The notes under the pieces are model-generated. The model was not told where the DNA came from. It searched no databases and saw only the letters and a program-made list of their open reading frames with translations. The position numbers and the translations under genes are program-made. From JAUIET01 sp045105115 (GTDB lineage Bacteria; Pseudomonadota; Gammaproteobacteria; Pseudomonadales; JAUIET01): DNA of 64,000 nucleotides. Position 1 is the first letter of the stretch. Every line of letters starts with the position of its first letter. Below are positions 8,842 through 16,301 of the stretch, one piece after another. The DNA lies in the NCBI GenBank assembly GCA_045105115.1, contig JBGCDE010000003.1:26780-90779 (forward strand), written 5' to 3'.

Positions 8842-10074
8842 TTGATGGATACTGGAACAATTATCACGGGTGTCGGCATGTTTACCGCCGTCGTTATGAC
8901 CTTGGTGCTGGTCATTCTTGCGGCCAGGTCGCAGTTTGTAAGTTCGGGCAACGTGACTATTGAGATTAATGAAGACCCCGAGCGGGCGATTACGGTGCCG
9001 GCTGGCGGTAAATTGCTGACGACTCTGGCCGACAAGGGCATTTTCCTGTCATCGGCTTGTGGGGGTGGCGGTACCTGTGCTCAATGCAAATGTCAGGTCG
9101 TGGACGGTGGTGGTTCAATGCTGCCTACCGAGGAGGGACATTTTACCCGCAGGGAAGCCAATGATGACTGGCGCCTGAGCTGTCAGGTGGCGGTCAAGCA
9201 AGACATGAAGATTCAAATTGATCCGGAGTTTTTCGGGGTCAAGAGTTGGGAAACGACGGTTGTTTCAAACGACAACGTGGCTACATTCATTAAAGAACTG
9301 GTGCTGGCTATTCCCGAAGGTGAAAGCGTTGACTTCCGTGCAGGTGGTTACGTGCAATTGGAAGCGCCACCCCATACAGTTGACTATAAAACCTTCGATA
9401 TTCCCGAGGAATATCGCGGCGATTGGGACCGGTTTAAAGTTTTCGAAAATATTTCTACGGTGAAAGAAACCGTTATTCGCGCCTACTCAATGGCAAACTA
9501 TCCCGAAGAGAAGGGCATTATCAAGTTCAATATTCGAATAGCGTCACCACCGCCGGGCAGTGAAGGCATTCCACCCGGTGAGATGTCGTCATGGGTATTC
9601 GACTTGAAGCCAGGTGATAAAGTAAAAGTGTTCGGACCTTTTGGTGAGTTCTTTGCGAAGGACACGCAAGCGGAGATGATCTTTATTGGTGGCGGTGCTG
9701 GCATGGCGCCACTGCGGTCGCATATTTTTGATCAGTTAAAACGCTTGAACGCCACACGTAAGATCTCTTACTGGTATGGTGCCCGAAGCTTGCGTGAAAT
9801 GTTCTATGTTGAAGACTTCGATTCACTTGATGAGCAGTTCGATAACTTTAAATGGCATGTCGCACTGTCTGATCCAATGCCTGAAGACAATTGGGACGGG
9901 TACACTGGGTTTATCCATCAAGTAGTGCTGGATAACTATTTGAAGAACCACCCGGCGCCGGAAGACTGCGAGTACTATCTGTGCGGTCCACCGATGATGA
10001 ATAAAGCCGTGTTGAGCATGCTCGATGAGCTTGGCGTTGAAAAAGAAAACATACTGCTTGATGAATTTGGCTAG
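8842..10074 (+). CDS. nqrF: Na+-translocating NADH:quinone reductase subunit F (2Fe-2S, FAD, NADH site)
   Basis: NqrF is the electron entry subunit: it oxidises NADH and passes electrons through FAD to a 2Fe-2S cluster. One N-terminal membrane helix (about residues 5-28) anchors it. The ferredoxin domain carries C73, C79, C82 and C114 as cluster ligands (ACGGGGTCAQCKC and LSCQV). The FAD motif RAYSMANYPEE, the NADH-site GGGAGMAPLRSH and the C-terminal YYLCGPPMMNKAV are all present. At 410 residues it has family length (about 408). A strong hairpin plus U-tract lies 24 bp past its stop (see 10098-10128). Confidence 0.97.
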   Translation: MMDTGTIITGVGMFTAVVMTLVLVILAARSQFVSSGNVTIEINEDPERAITVPAGGKLLTTLADKGIFLSSACGGGGTCAQCKCQVVDGGGSMLPTEEGHFTRREANDDWRLSCQVAVKQDMKIQIDPEFFGVKSWETTVVSNDNVATFIKELVLAIPEGESVDFRAGGYVQLEAPPHTVDYKTFDIPEEYRGDWDRFKVFENISTVKETVIRAYSMANYPEEKGIIKFNIRIASPPPGSEGIPPGEMSSWVFDLKPGDKVKVFGPFGEFFAKDTQAEMIFIGGGAGMAPLRSHIFDQLKRLNATRKISYWYGARSLREMFYVEDFDSLDEQFDNFKWHVALSDPMPEDNWDGYTGFIHQVVLDNYLKNHPAPEDCEYYLCGPPMMNKAVLSMLDELGVEKENILLDEFG

Positions 10075-11125
10075 CCAGGTGTTAAAAGCAGTATTCGAAA
10101 AGCCAGAACATTGCGTTCTGGCTTTTTTAATTTTGATTGCATTACAGGCTTGCGGCAACGAGCAACCGTATCAGGTGTTCAGTGGGCGAATCATGGGTAC
10201 AACATGGTCCGTACAGCTAGCAGAAGCCATCAAAACAACTGAGCAACAGCAGGCGGTCGACAAGATTGCGCAATTACTTGCTGACGTTGACCAGAGTATG
10301 TCGACGTATAAGCAGGATTCTGAGCTGAGTCGAATCAATGCTGCTGGGCTAGGCAGTTATCCCTTATCAGCGCCATTGTTTTCGGTGCTTCAACTTGCCA
10401 AAAACATCAACCAACGCAGCGACGGTGCGTTTGACGTGACAATTGGACCTCTGGTGAATCTGTGGGGGTTTGGGAGTGGCGCCGCACCTGCCGCTGTTCC
10501 GGAGCAGTCAAGGATTGATGCCTTGCTTGCAAACACCGGTATGCAAGGCCTTGAGCTTGACGCGACAGCGCGTCACTTATTGGTCAAGCAAAGCGTGCAG
10601 ATGGATCTATCGGCCATCGCGAAAGGTTACGCAGTTGATAGAGTGGCACTGGGTTTAATAAAGGCGGGTCTGCGGAATTTTCTAGTTGAAGTGGGTGGTG
10701 AGCTGCGAGCCAGTGGTGTGAACAAGAATGGCAATCATTGGGTGATTGGTATAGAGACGCCAGTGCAGAGCCGCAGACAGGCCTACAGTGGCGTTATGTT
10801 GAAGCATAAGTCGATTGCCACTTCAGGTGATTACCGCAATTTTTTTGAAGTGGAGGGCAAGCGCTATTCACACACGCTTGACCCTCGCAGCGGTTATCCT
10901 GTCGCGCATACACTGGCGTCAGTGAGTGTTATAGCCGACAGCGCGGCTGCGGCCGATGCTTGGGCAACTGCCCTAAATGTGCTTGGGCCGGAACAAGGTA
11001 TGAAGCGTGCCGAACAAGAACAGCTGGCGGCTTTTTTTATTGTGCGTGACGGCGAGTCATTTGTGGCCCGCGAAAGCAGCGCGTATAAGGCGTATACTGA
11101 AGACTTAGCAGGAGATGCGAAATGA
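10061..11125 (+). CDS. apbE: FAD:protein FMN transferase ApbE (lipoprotein)
   Basis: ApbE attaches FMN to threonines of NqrB and NqrC (and RnfG/D) using FAD. From ATG 10061 (MNLASQVLKAVFEKPEHC) the frame leads to a hydrophobic stretch and lipobox ALQAC, so the mature protein is probably a periplasmic lipoprotein. An in-frame ATG at 10025 lies inside nqrF, and a GTG at 10079 is a third possible start. Family motifs are GRIMGTTWSV, GAFDVTIGPLVNLWGFG, LSAIAKGYAVDRV, VEVGGELRASG and a C-terminal AAAADAWATALNVLG. The N-terminal codons include the terminator hairpin at 10098-10128. Its last four bases overlap the start of nqrM. Confidence 0.93.
   Translation: MNLASQVLKAVFEKPEHCVLAFLILIALQACGNEQPYQVFSGRIMGTTWSVQLAEAIKTTEQQQAVDKIAQLLADVDQSMSTYKQDSELSRINAAGLGSYPLSAPLFSVLQLAKNINQRSDGAFDVTIGPLVNLWGFGSGAAPAAVPEQSRIDALLANTGMQGLELDATARHLLVKQSVQMDLSAIAKGYAVDRVALGLIKAGLRNFLVEVGGELRASGVNKNGNHWVIGIETPVQSRRQAYSGVMLKHKSIATSGDYRNFFEVEGKRYSHTLDPRSGYPVAHTLASVSVIADSAAAADAWATALNVLGPEQGMKRAEQEQLAAFFIVRDGESFVARESSAYKAYTEDLAGDAK
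10098..10128 (+). terminator. Intrinsic terminator/attenuator inside the apbE signal-peptide codons
   Basis: A perfect 12-bp stem (AAAAGCCAGAAC, 10098-10109, with GTTCTGGCTTTT, 10115-10126) encloses a 5-base loop. A run of six T (10123-10128) starts within the right arm. It is a textbook rho-independent terminator shape, 24 bp past the nqrF stop. It also lies within the reading frame of apbE, upstream of the lipobox. It may attenuate transcription between the nqr structural genes and the apbE-nqrM maturation genes. Shape and position are seen directly; function is inferred. Confidence 0.75.
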
Positions 11126-11373
11126 TGACCGCTTTGATTACTTTACTGGTGATGCTGACCGTAGTGGCAGCAATGGCCATCGGCGTTATTATGGGCCGCA
11201 AGCCTATTAGCGGATCTTGCGGTGGTATTGCCGCACTCGGTCTCGACACCGAGTGCGAAATTTGTGGCGGCGACCCTTCTATGTGCGATGTTGAAATTGC
11301 AAAGACGGAGGATAGGGCCGACGAGAAATCAGGCGCGCAGTTTTATGATGCGTCCACGCAAAGCAAAGACTGA
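11122..11373 (+). CDS. nqrM: Na+-NQR maturation protein NqrM (DUF539)
   Basis: NqrM is a small membrane protein needed for assembly of functional Na+-NQR and is thought to help deliver iron to the NqrD/E centre. The 83-residue protein has one N-terminal helix (residues 3-24). It then has the four conserved cysteines C33 (SCGG), C45 and C48 (CEIC) and C55 (MCD). The ATG overlaps the apbE stop (ATGATGA). Its position at the end of the nqr-apbE operon is the usual one. The tail after residue 60 is hydrophilic and poorly conserved. Confidence 0.93.
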   Translation: MMTALITLLVMLTVVAAMAIGVIMGRKPISGSCGGIAALGLDTECEICGGDPSMCDVEIAKTEDRADEKSGAQFYDASTQSKD

Positions 11374-11394
11374 CAGCGAGTTCGTGCCAGCAAA

Positions 11395-11688
11395 TTAGTT
11401 AGCATTCGGTACGTGTTTGATCACCGAATGAATGACATGCCCGTGTTCAAAATAGACGATAAAACCCGGATACTCCCAGCGTGAAATCGGTGGCTGTCCG
11501 CGTTCGGCATAGCGTTGGACCGGTTCGCCATATTGTTTTTCTACCAGCAATTTGCTCTGCCCGCGTTTTGGTTTACTGATGTCGCTGAGCTCTTTGTGCT
11601 GCGTTCCCACCGGAATCTTTATTTGTTCTGCTGTCACAGAAACTGCGAAAAGCAGCGACACTAGCAATGACAAAAAACTTGTTCGCAT
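11395..11688 (-). CDS. Small exported conserved protein of unknown function
   Basis: I do not recognise a named family. From ATG 11688 (MRTSFLSLLVSLLFAVSVTA) the N-terminus is a clear Sec signal peptide, likely cut after VTA. An in-frame ATG at 11709 would add seven residues and spoil the charge pattern. The mature part is about 78 residues and basic, with RGQSKLLVEKQYGEP and SRWEYPGFIVYFEHGHVIHS. The latter recalls the short beta-rich periplasmic proteins of the SmpA/BamE type, where a GxP loop precedes a strand; this is only a loose resemblance. It lies 25 bp downstream of the PilZ gene on the same strand and is probably cotranscribed. Confidence 0.75.
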   Translation of the reverse strand: MRTSFLSLLVSLLFAVSVTAEQIKIPVGTQHKELSDISKPKRGQSKLLVEKQYGEPVQRYAERGQPPISRWEYPGFIVYFEHGHVIHSVIKHVPNAN

Positions 11689-11713
11689 TAAATCAATCCG
11701 TAAAGGCATAGTA

Positions 11714-12277
11714 TCAGGCCTTTAGTAAGCGACGTTGCTTGGCCTGCTCGCGCAATACATGTCCGGCAAGTTGGTCGCGGTCGCTCTCATCTCGCCAACC
11801 AAACTCTGAATTGATTTGCCAATGCTCGCCTTTGTTATCAGCGCTTGGGTCGCATGCCAACACTTCGGCAAAACAGTGGAATACAAGCGGTTCGCTCTTT
11901 AGCACAACGCGTACGGCAATCCATTGCCCGACTTTAAGCTGCTCAGAGGACAAAAACTGCATGCCAGCTTCGCTTAGAATAATGTCTTGCAGAAGTTTGT
12001 CGTCACTCTGTTGGGAACCGATTACTGATCTGGCGATCAGATCTATCTTTTGACTTTGAATTCGAAGGTAACTTGCCAATTCCGAATCGCGCTCGGCCAG
12101 TGCATGCAGCTGGGCTGCACTCTCACTGTCGAGGCGTTGTAATTCGCTAGCAAGCTCGCAGTCGTCATTAGTGTTGAAGTGAGCCGATGCGCTGCCGCTT
12201 AATTGCGCATGTTTGATACGCCGGTAGTCCACCCACGCGGTGTCGTTAATTCTGAAAAATTGCCGCTGTTCGTCCAT
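11714..12277 (-). CDS. PilZ-domain protein, possible cyclic-di-GMP receptor
   Basis: I chose ATG 12277 (MDEQRQFFRINDTAWVDYRR), where the PilZ domain starts. An in-frame ATG at 12352 would add 25 unrelated residues. The RQFFR segment fits the RxxxR signature that binds cyclic-di-GMP. The second signature, (D/N)xSxxG, is not evident after it, so binding is uncertain. The middle (about residues 45-115) is helical and polar. The C-terminal part (KVGQWIAVRVVLKSEPLVFHCFAEVL) looks like PilZ barrel strands. From memory, P. aeruginosa PA2989 is a PilZ protein at the same place beside lolCDE. Divergent from lolC. Confidence 0.82.
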   Translation of the reverse strand: MDEQRQFFRINDTAWVDYRRIKHAQLSGSASAHFNTNDDCELASELQRLDSESAAQLHALAERDSELASYLRIQSQKIDLIARSVIGSQQSDDKLLQDIILSEAGMQFLSSEQLKVGQWIAVRVVLKSEPLVFHCFAEVLACDPSADNKGEHWQINSEFGWRDESDRDQLAGHVLREQAKQRRLLKA

Positions 12278-12379
12278 AGCTCTTATTGTAGAGCGCACAG
12301 AGCGACATTTACTGGTAGATTCTGGCACTTTCACCAAATAGACGTCTGCCACTCAGCGCTGCTGTGGTTAAATAGCGGC

Positions 12380-13627
12380 ATGTTCCGTCCATTATCCGTC
12401 TATATCGGCGCACGTTACACGCGTGCACGTCGTCGCAACCAGTTTGTGTCGTTTATCTCGATGCTGTCTCTGCTGGGCTTAACCTTGGGCGTGGCCGTAT
12501 TGATTGTGGTTATCTCGGTGATGAATGGTTTTGAAGCAGAAATCAGAAATCGCACGCTCAGCGCCATTCCCCATCTAACCGTTGAACAAGCATCGGGCCT
12601 TGATATTGCTGCGATTCAAAGCCTCAGAGAGCAGCTTTCAACAGACCCTGAAGTCATCGGCGTTGCACCTTATGTGGCCGGCAAGGCAATGCTGGGTGTG
12701 TCGGGTTTAGTGCGTGGTGTGCAGGTAACTGGCGTAGACCCTGATCAGGAAGCAGCCGTGGCAGATTTACAATATCAAATGGTTGGTGGCGCATTGAGCG
12801 AGTTGCGCAGTGGCGAGTTCGGCGTGCTGATCGGCTCAGTCACGGCCAATCATCTTGGTCTTTCCTTGGGCGACAAGTTGTCACTGACATTGCCACAGAT
12901 CGCCGTAACGCCGCTGGGCATATTTCCCAGAGTAAAACAGTTTTCAGTGGTAGGCGTATTTGATGTTGGCGCAGAGATTGATTCGAGCACGATCTTTATT
13001 CACATTAATGATGCCAGCAAGTTGTACCAGAAGGGCAGCAATGTGGATGGGCTGCGGGTTAAGTTAAATGAGCTGTTTCGGGCCCCAAATCTCAGGCAAC
13101 ATTGGCAGGTGCAGCTTGGTGATGAATTTGATGTACGTGATTGGAGCCAGTCACAAGGCGGCTTGTTTCAAGCCATTGCGATGGAGAAGCGGGTGATGGG
13201 TTTGTTGCTGATGATTGTGGTGGTGGTGGCTGCATTTAATATTGTGTCGATAGTAGTGATGATGGTTGCAGACAAGCGCGCCGCAATAGCGGTTCTGCGA
13301 ACCATGGGTATGCGCGCGAGGTCGGTTGTTGCTATTTTTCTTACCCAGGGTAGCTTAATTGGCTTGCTGGGCGTGACCGCCGGAACTGTAATTGGGGTAC
13401 TCATTGCCCTCAATGTGAGTGATATTGTGGCCGCTATTGAAAGCGCTTTCAGCCAGCAATTATTTGACCCCTCTGTTTTTCAAATCGTCCACATGCCTTC
13501 TTTGGTCAGGCTAAGTGATGTGTTGTTGATTAGCGGCGCGTCATTCGCATTGAGTGTGCTGGCAGCGCTTTATCCAGCGTGGAAAGCTTCAAGTATAGAA
13601 GCCGCTGAGGTTTTACGTTATGAATGA
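12380..13627 (+). CDS. lolC: Lipoprotein-releasing ABC permease LolC
   Basis: This is an inner-membrane permease of the LolCDE transporter, which extracts outer-membrane lipoproteins and passes them to LolA. The start at ATG 12380 (MFRPLSVYIGARYTRARRRN) gives 415 residues, the normal length. One N-terminal helix (about residues 25-50, LLGLTLGVAVLIVVISVMNG) is followed by a periplasmic domain and three C-terminal helices of FtsX type (from about residue 270). The earlier in-frame ATG at 12203 would run through the divergent PilZ gene. LolC and LolE cannot be told apart with certainty; I follow gene order. The end overlaps lolD by 8 bp. Confidence 0.93.
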   Translation: MFRPLSVYIGARYTRARRRNQFVSFISMLSLLGLTLGVAVLIVVISVMNGFEAEIRNRTLSAIPHLTVEQASGLDIAAIQSLREQLSTDPEVIGVAPYVAGKAMLGVSGLVRGVQVTGVDPDQEAAVADLQYQMVGGALSELRSGEFGVLIGSVTANHLGLSLGDKLSLTLPQIAVTPLGIFPRVKQFSVVGVFDVGAEIDSSTIFIHINDASKLYQKGSNVDGLRVKLNELFRAPNLRQHWQVQLGDEFDVRDWSQSQGGLFQAIAMEKRVMGLLLMIVVVVAAFNIVSIVVMMVADKRAAIAVLRTMGMRARSVVAIFLTQGSLIGLLGVTAGTVIGVLIALNVSDIVAAIESAFSQQLFDPSVFQIVHMPSLVRLSDVLLISGASFALSVLAALYPAWKASSIEAAEVLRYE

Positions 13628-14333
13628 ATTGGATATAGATGGCAGCGCGGAGCAGAGCAGCTCGATTATTTTGCAGTGCCGTGGCCTGAATAAAACCTAT
13701 ACCCAGATAGGTGAAGACCTGCACGTACTTAGAGACATTAATTTCACGCTGGCAAAAGGTGAACGAATTGCCATTGTCGGCGCTTCAGGCTCAGGAAAAA
13801 CAACCTTGCTGAATATGTTGGGTGGTTTGGACTTGCCCAGCTCAGGACAAGTGTTGGTGAACAACACTGATATCACTAGCCTGAGCGAAAACCAGCGTGG
13901 TGCAATACGCAACGAATTTTTGGGCTTTGTCTATCAGTTCCATCATTTGTTGGGCGAGTTTACGGCACTGGAGAACGTTTCCATGCCACTGCTTATGCGT
14001 AAAACGCCGCTTAAGACAGTGCGTCAGGCAGCCGAAGAACTATTGGAAGCCGTTGGGCTGCGCGAGCGCATGGGGCACAAGCCATCAGAGCTGTCGGGCG
14101 GCGAGCGCCAACGAGTGGCAATTGCCAGAGCGTTGGTAACAAAACCGGCCTGCGTATTGATGGATGAGCCTACGGGTAATCTTGATGAAAACACTGGGCA
14201 ACGCATTCAGGCTTTGATGCGAAATCTCAATGAAGTATCGCAGTCGAGTTTTGTAACGGTAACCCATGACCACAGTTTGGCAAAAACTATGGATCGTGTT
14301 TTGACCCTGGTCGATGGGCAGCTCAAGGAATGA
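13620..14333 (+). CDS. lolD: Lipoprotein-releasing ABC transporter ATPase LolD
   Basis: LolD powers lipoprotein extraction from the inner membrane. The 237-residue protein has Walker A GASGSGKTTLLN (about residues 53-64), the Q-loop region YQFHHLLGEFTALENV, the signature LSGGERQRVAIARAL, Walker B CVLMDEPTGNLD and the switch His in VTHDHSLA. HHLLGEFTALENV is typical of LolD within the LolD/MacB group. It lies between and overlaps both permease genes, so the three are translated together. Confidence 0.97.
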   Translation: MNELDIDGSAEQSSSIILQCRGLNKTYTQIGEDLHVLRDINFTLAKGERIAIVGASGSGKTTLLNMLGGLDLPSSGQVLVNNTDITSLSENQRGAIRNEFLGFVYQFHHLLGEFTALENVSMPLLMRKTPLKTVRQAAEELLEAVGLRERMGHKPSELSGGERQRVAIARALVTKPACVLMDEPTGNLDENTGQRIQALMRNLNEVSQSSFVTVTHDHSLAKTMDRVLTLVDGQLKE

Positions 14334-15571
14334 TGCACTCTCTCCCAGTTTTTGTTGGTTTACGCTACGCGTCTGCAAAGCGTGGCGGCATGCTGGTTGC
14401 TTTTCTATCGCGTATTTCTGTGGCCGGCCTGGTGCTGGGCGTTGCGATGCTGGTGACTGTTCTGTCGGTCATGAACGGATTTGAAAAAGAACTACAAACT
14501 CGAATACTGAACCTTGTACCTCACACTATGGTGGTTTCAAGTGAGCCCATCCGTGAATGGCAAACTTTGCGCGAGGTAATCGCCCAACACCCTGATATTG
14601 TGAACACCGCGCCGTTTATTAGTCTGGACGCCTTGCTGAGTGCTGGCCGGCACGTTGAAGCGGTTAAAGTGCACAGTGTGGACCCGGAACTGGAGCGCTC
14701 GCTCACATCAATTGACAGTTATGTGGTGGAAGGTGAGTTTCTAACACTTGGCAGCAACGATAAAACGATGGCGCTTAGTACTGAAATCGCGGCGCGCCTG
14801 GATGTAGGTTTGGGCGACAAAGTTCGCCTGATTGTGCCGTCGACTGATGGTGTAAACGGCAATGCGCGACCCTCTGTGGCCAGTTTCACACTCGCGGCTT
14901 TATTCCATACAGGCACTACAATCGATCAGGAGTTAGTGATCATTCCCTTGGCGGCTGGACAGAAGTTGCTTCGCGTAGGCGATGCTGTGCAAGGCGTGCG
15001 TGCACAAACCAGCGATGTATTCAAAAGCCGTGAGATCAGCTGGGATATTATTCAGCAGCTTCCGCCGGGTTACTACGCAAGAGACTGGCGACAATTGCAT
15101 GGCAATTTATTTCAGGCTATTCAAATGTCGCGGCGGCTGGTGACGTTGATGATTTTCATGGTGATCGCGGTGGCACTGTTCAACGTAGTCTCATCACTGG
15201 TGATGGTGGTGACCGACAAGCGTGAAGATATTGCCATATTAAAAACCATGGGGGCCGGTACCGGTGACATCCTCAAGATTTTCTTGATACACGGTGTCAT
15301 TATCGCCGTAGTGGGTACTGGTTTTGGTGTGCTGCTGGGCTGTTTGCTCAGTATCAGCTTGCCAGATTTAGTCGCCGCTCTAGAATCACTGTTGGGTTTC
15401 CAATTCCTTAAAACATCGGTGTACCCGGTAGACTACATACCCTCGGATTTGCGAATCAGTGATGTAACTGTTATTGCTGGAAGTGCGGTTGCAATGAGTG
15501 TGTTGGCAACTGTGTATCCGGCGTATCGCGCGAGTAAGATACAGCCTGCCAATGCCTTGCGTTGGCACTAG
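14330..15571 (+). CDS. lolE: Lipoprotein-releasing ABC permease LolE
   Basis: This is the second permease of LolCDE and a paralogue of the first, of similar length (413 residues) and topology. One helix lies near residues 22-45 (VAGLVLGVAMLVTVLSVMNG) and three C-terminal helices begin near residue 265. LHGNLFQAIQMSR is the conserved region before the second helix, and PSDLRISDV precedes the last helix. The ATG overlaps the lolD stop (ATGATG). It is convergent with the DUF2062 gene, 24 bp away. Confidence 0.93.
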   Translation: MMHSLPVFVGLRYASAKRGGMLVAFLSRISVAGLVLGVAMLVTVLSVMNGFEKELQTRILNLVPHTMVVSSEPIREWQTLREVIAQHPDIVNTAPFISLDALLSAGRHVEAVKVHSVDPELERSLTSIDSYVVEGEFLTLGSNDKTMALSTEIAARLDVGLGDKVRLIVPSTDGVNGNARPSVASFTLAALFHTGTTIDQELVIIPLAAGQKLLRVGDAVQGVRAQTSDVFKSREISWDIIQQLPPGYYARDWRQLHGNLFQAIQMSRRLVTLMIFMVIAVALFNVVSSLVMVVTDKREDIAILKTMGAGTGDILKIFLIHGVIIAVVGTGFGVLLGCLLSISLPDLVAALESLLGFQFLKTSVYPVDYIPSDLRISDVTVIAGSAVAMSVLATVYPAYRASKIQPANALRWH

Positions 15572-15595
15572 CCAGCTATATTTGTCGGCGCTGTG

Positions 15596-16156
15596 CTAGT
15601 TTTTGGTCAGTTCTGTTCGACGCTGTTGCCGGCGTAGTTTTCGCCTTCGCTTACGTTCTTGCCAGCGACTGAGCACTTGCCAGCGCCATACTCGCCAAAC
15701 AATCGCATGGGCCAGTAATCCAGACATTACACCGCACACCGCACAACCCAGCAGCATGGGTAGCCAAATGTCAGCAAGCTGGCTTGATATTGCACTCAGA
15801 CCACCGTCAAAACTGATCGCAACCGGATCAATATTCAGTAAGGCGGTACCCACGCGATAAGCCGCATAGAACATTGGCGCGAATGTGATGGGGTTGGTCA
15901 TCCACACCAGTCCAACTGCAATTGGCAAATTAGCGTGGAAGCGCAGAGCGCAAACGCCAGCTACCAGCATTTGCATAGGAATCGGCATGAATGCAACAAT
16001 GAAACCGATCAGAAACGCTCTTGAGACGGACTGTCGATTAACGTGCCAGCAATTCGGGTCTTCCAGGCTGCGGCCCAGCCAGCGCAAATGCCTGGTCTGC
16101 TTCAGTGTTTCTGGGTCGGGCGCGTGGCGCTTAAAAAATCTTCGCGGCATGATCAA
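15596..16156 (-). CDS. DUF2062 membrane protein
   Basis: This is a conserved small membrane protein of unknown function. The N-terminus is basic (MIMPRRFFKRHAPDPE). It is followed by the DUF2062 pattern: NRQSVSRAFLIGFIVAFMPI, a helix, then AVGLVWMTNPITFAPMFYAA. A final membrane segment and a very basic tail (KRRRKLRRQQRR) follow. It sits next to comEC, divergently, in the same place I recall in Pseudomonas. DUF2062 members elsewhere sit beside glycosyltransferase or envelope genes, which says little about the role here. Confidence 0.88.
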   Translation of the reverse strand: MIMPRRFFKRHAPDPETLKQTRHLRWLGRSLEDPNCWHVNRQSVSRAFLIGFIVAFMPIPMQMLVAGVCALRFHANLPIAVGLVWMTNPITFAPMFYAAYRVGTALLNIDPVAISFDGGLSAISSQLADIWLPMLLGCAVCGVMSGLLAHAIVWRVWRWQVLSRWQERKRRRKLRRQQRRTELTKN

Positions 16157-16301
16157 TAGTAGTCGGTCGAACGGCAGCGAACTCCATTCGCCACTGAATT
16201 AAGTCTAGCACACGGCATCTCATCATCTCTTTGCATGCGCCGCACTTGAGCGTACTATCTGCAGTCTTATTCACGCAAACCAACACCAGGGAAGGTGGTA
16301 A

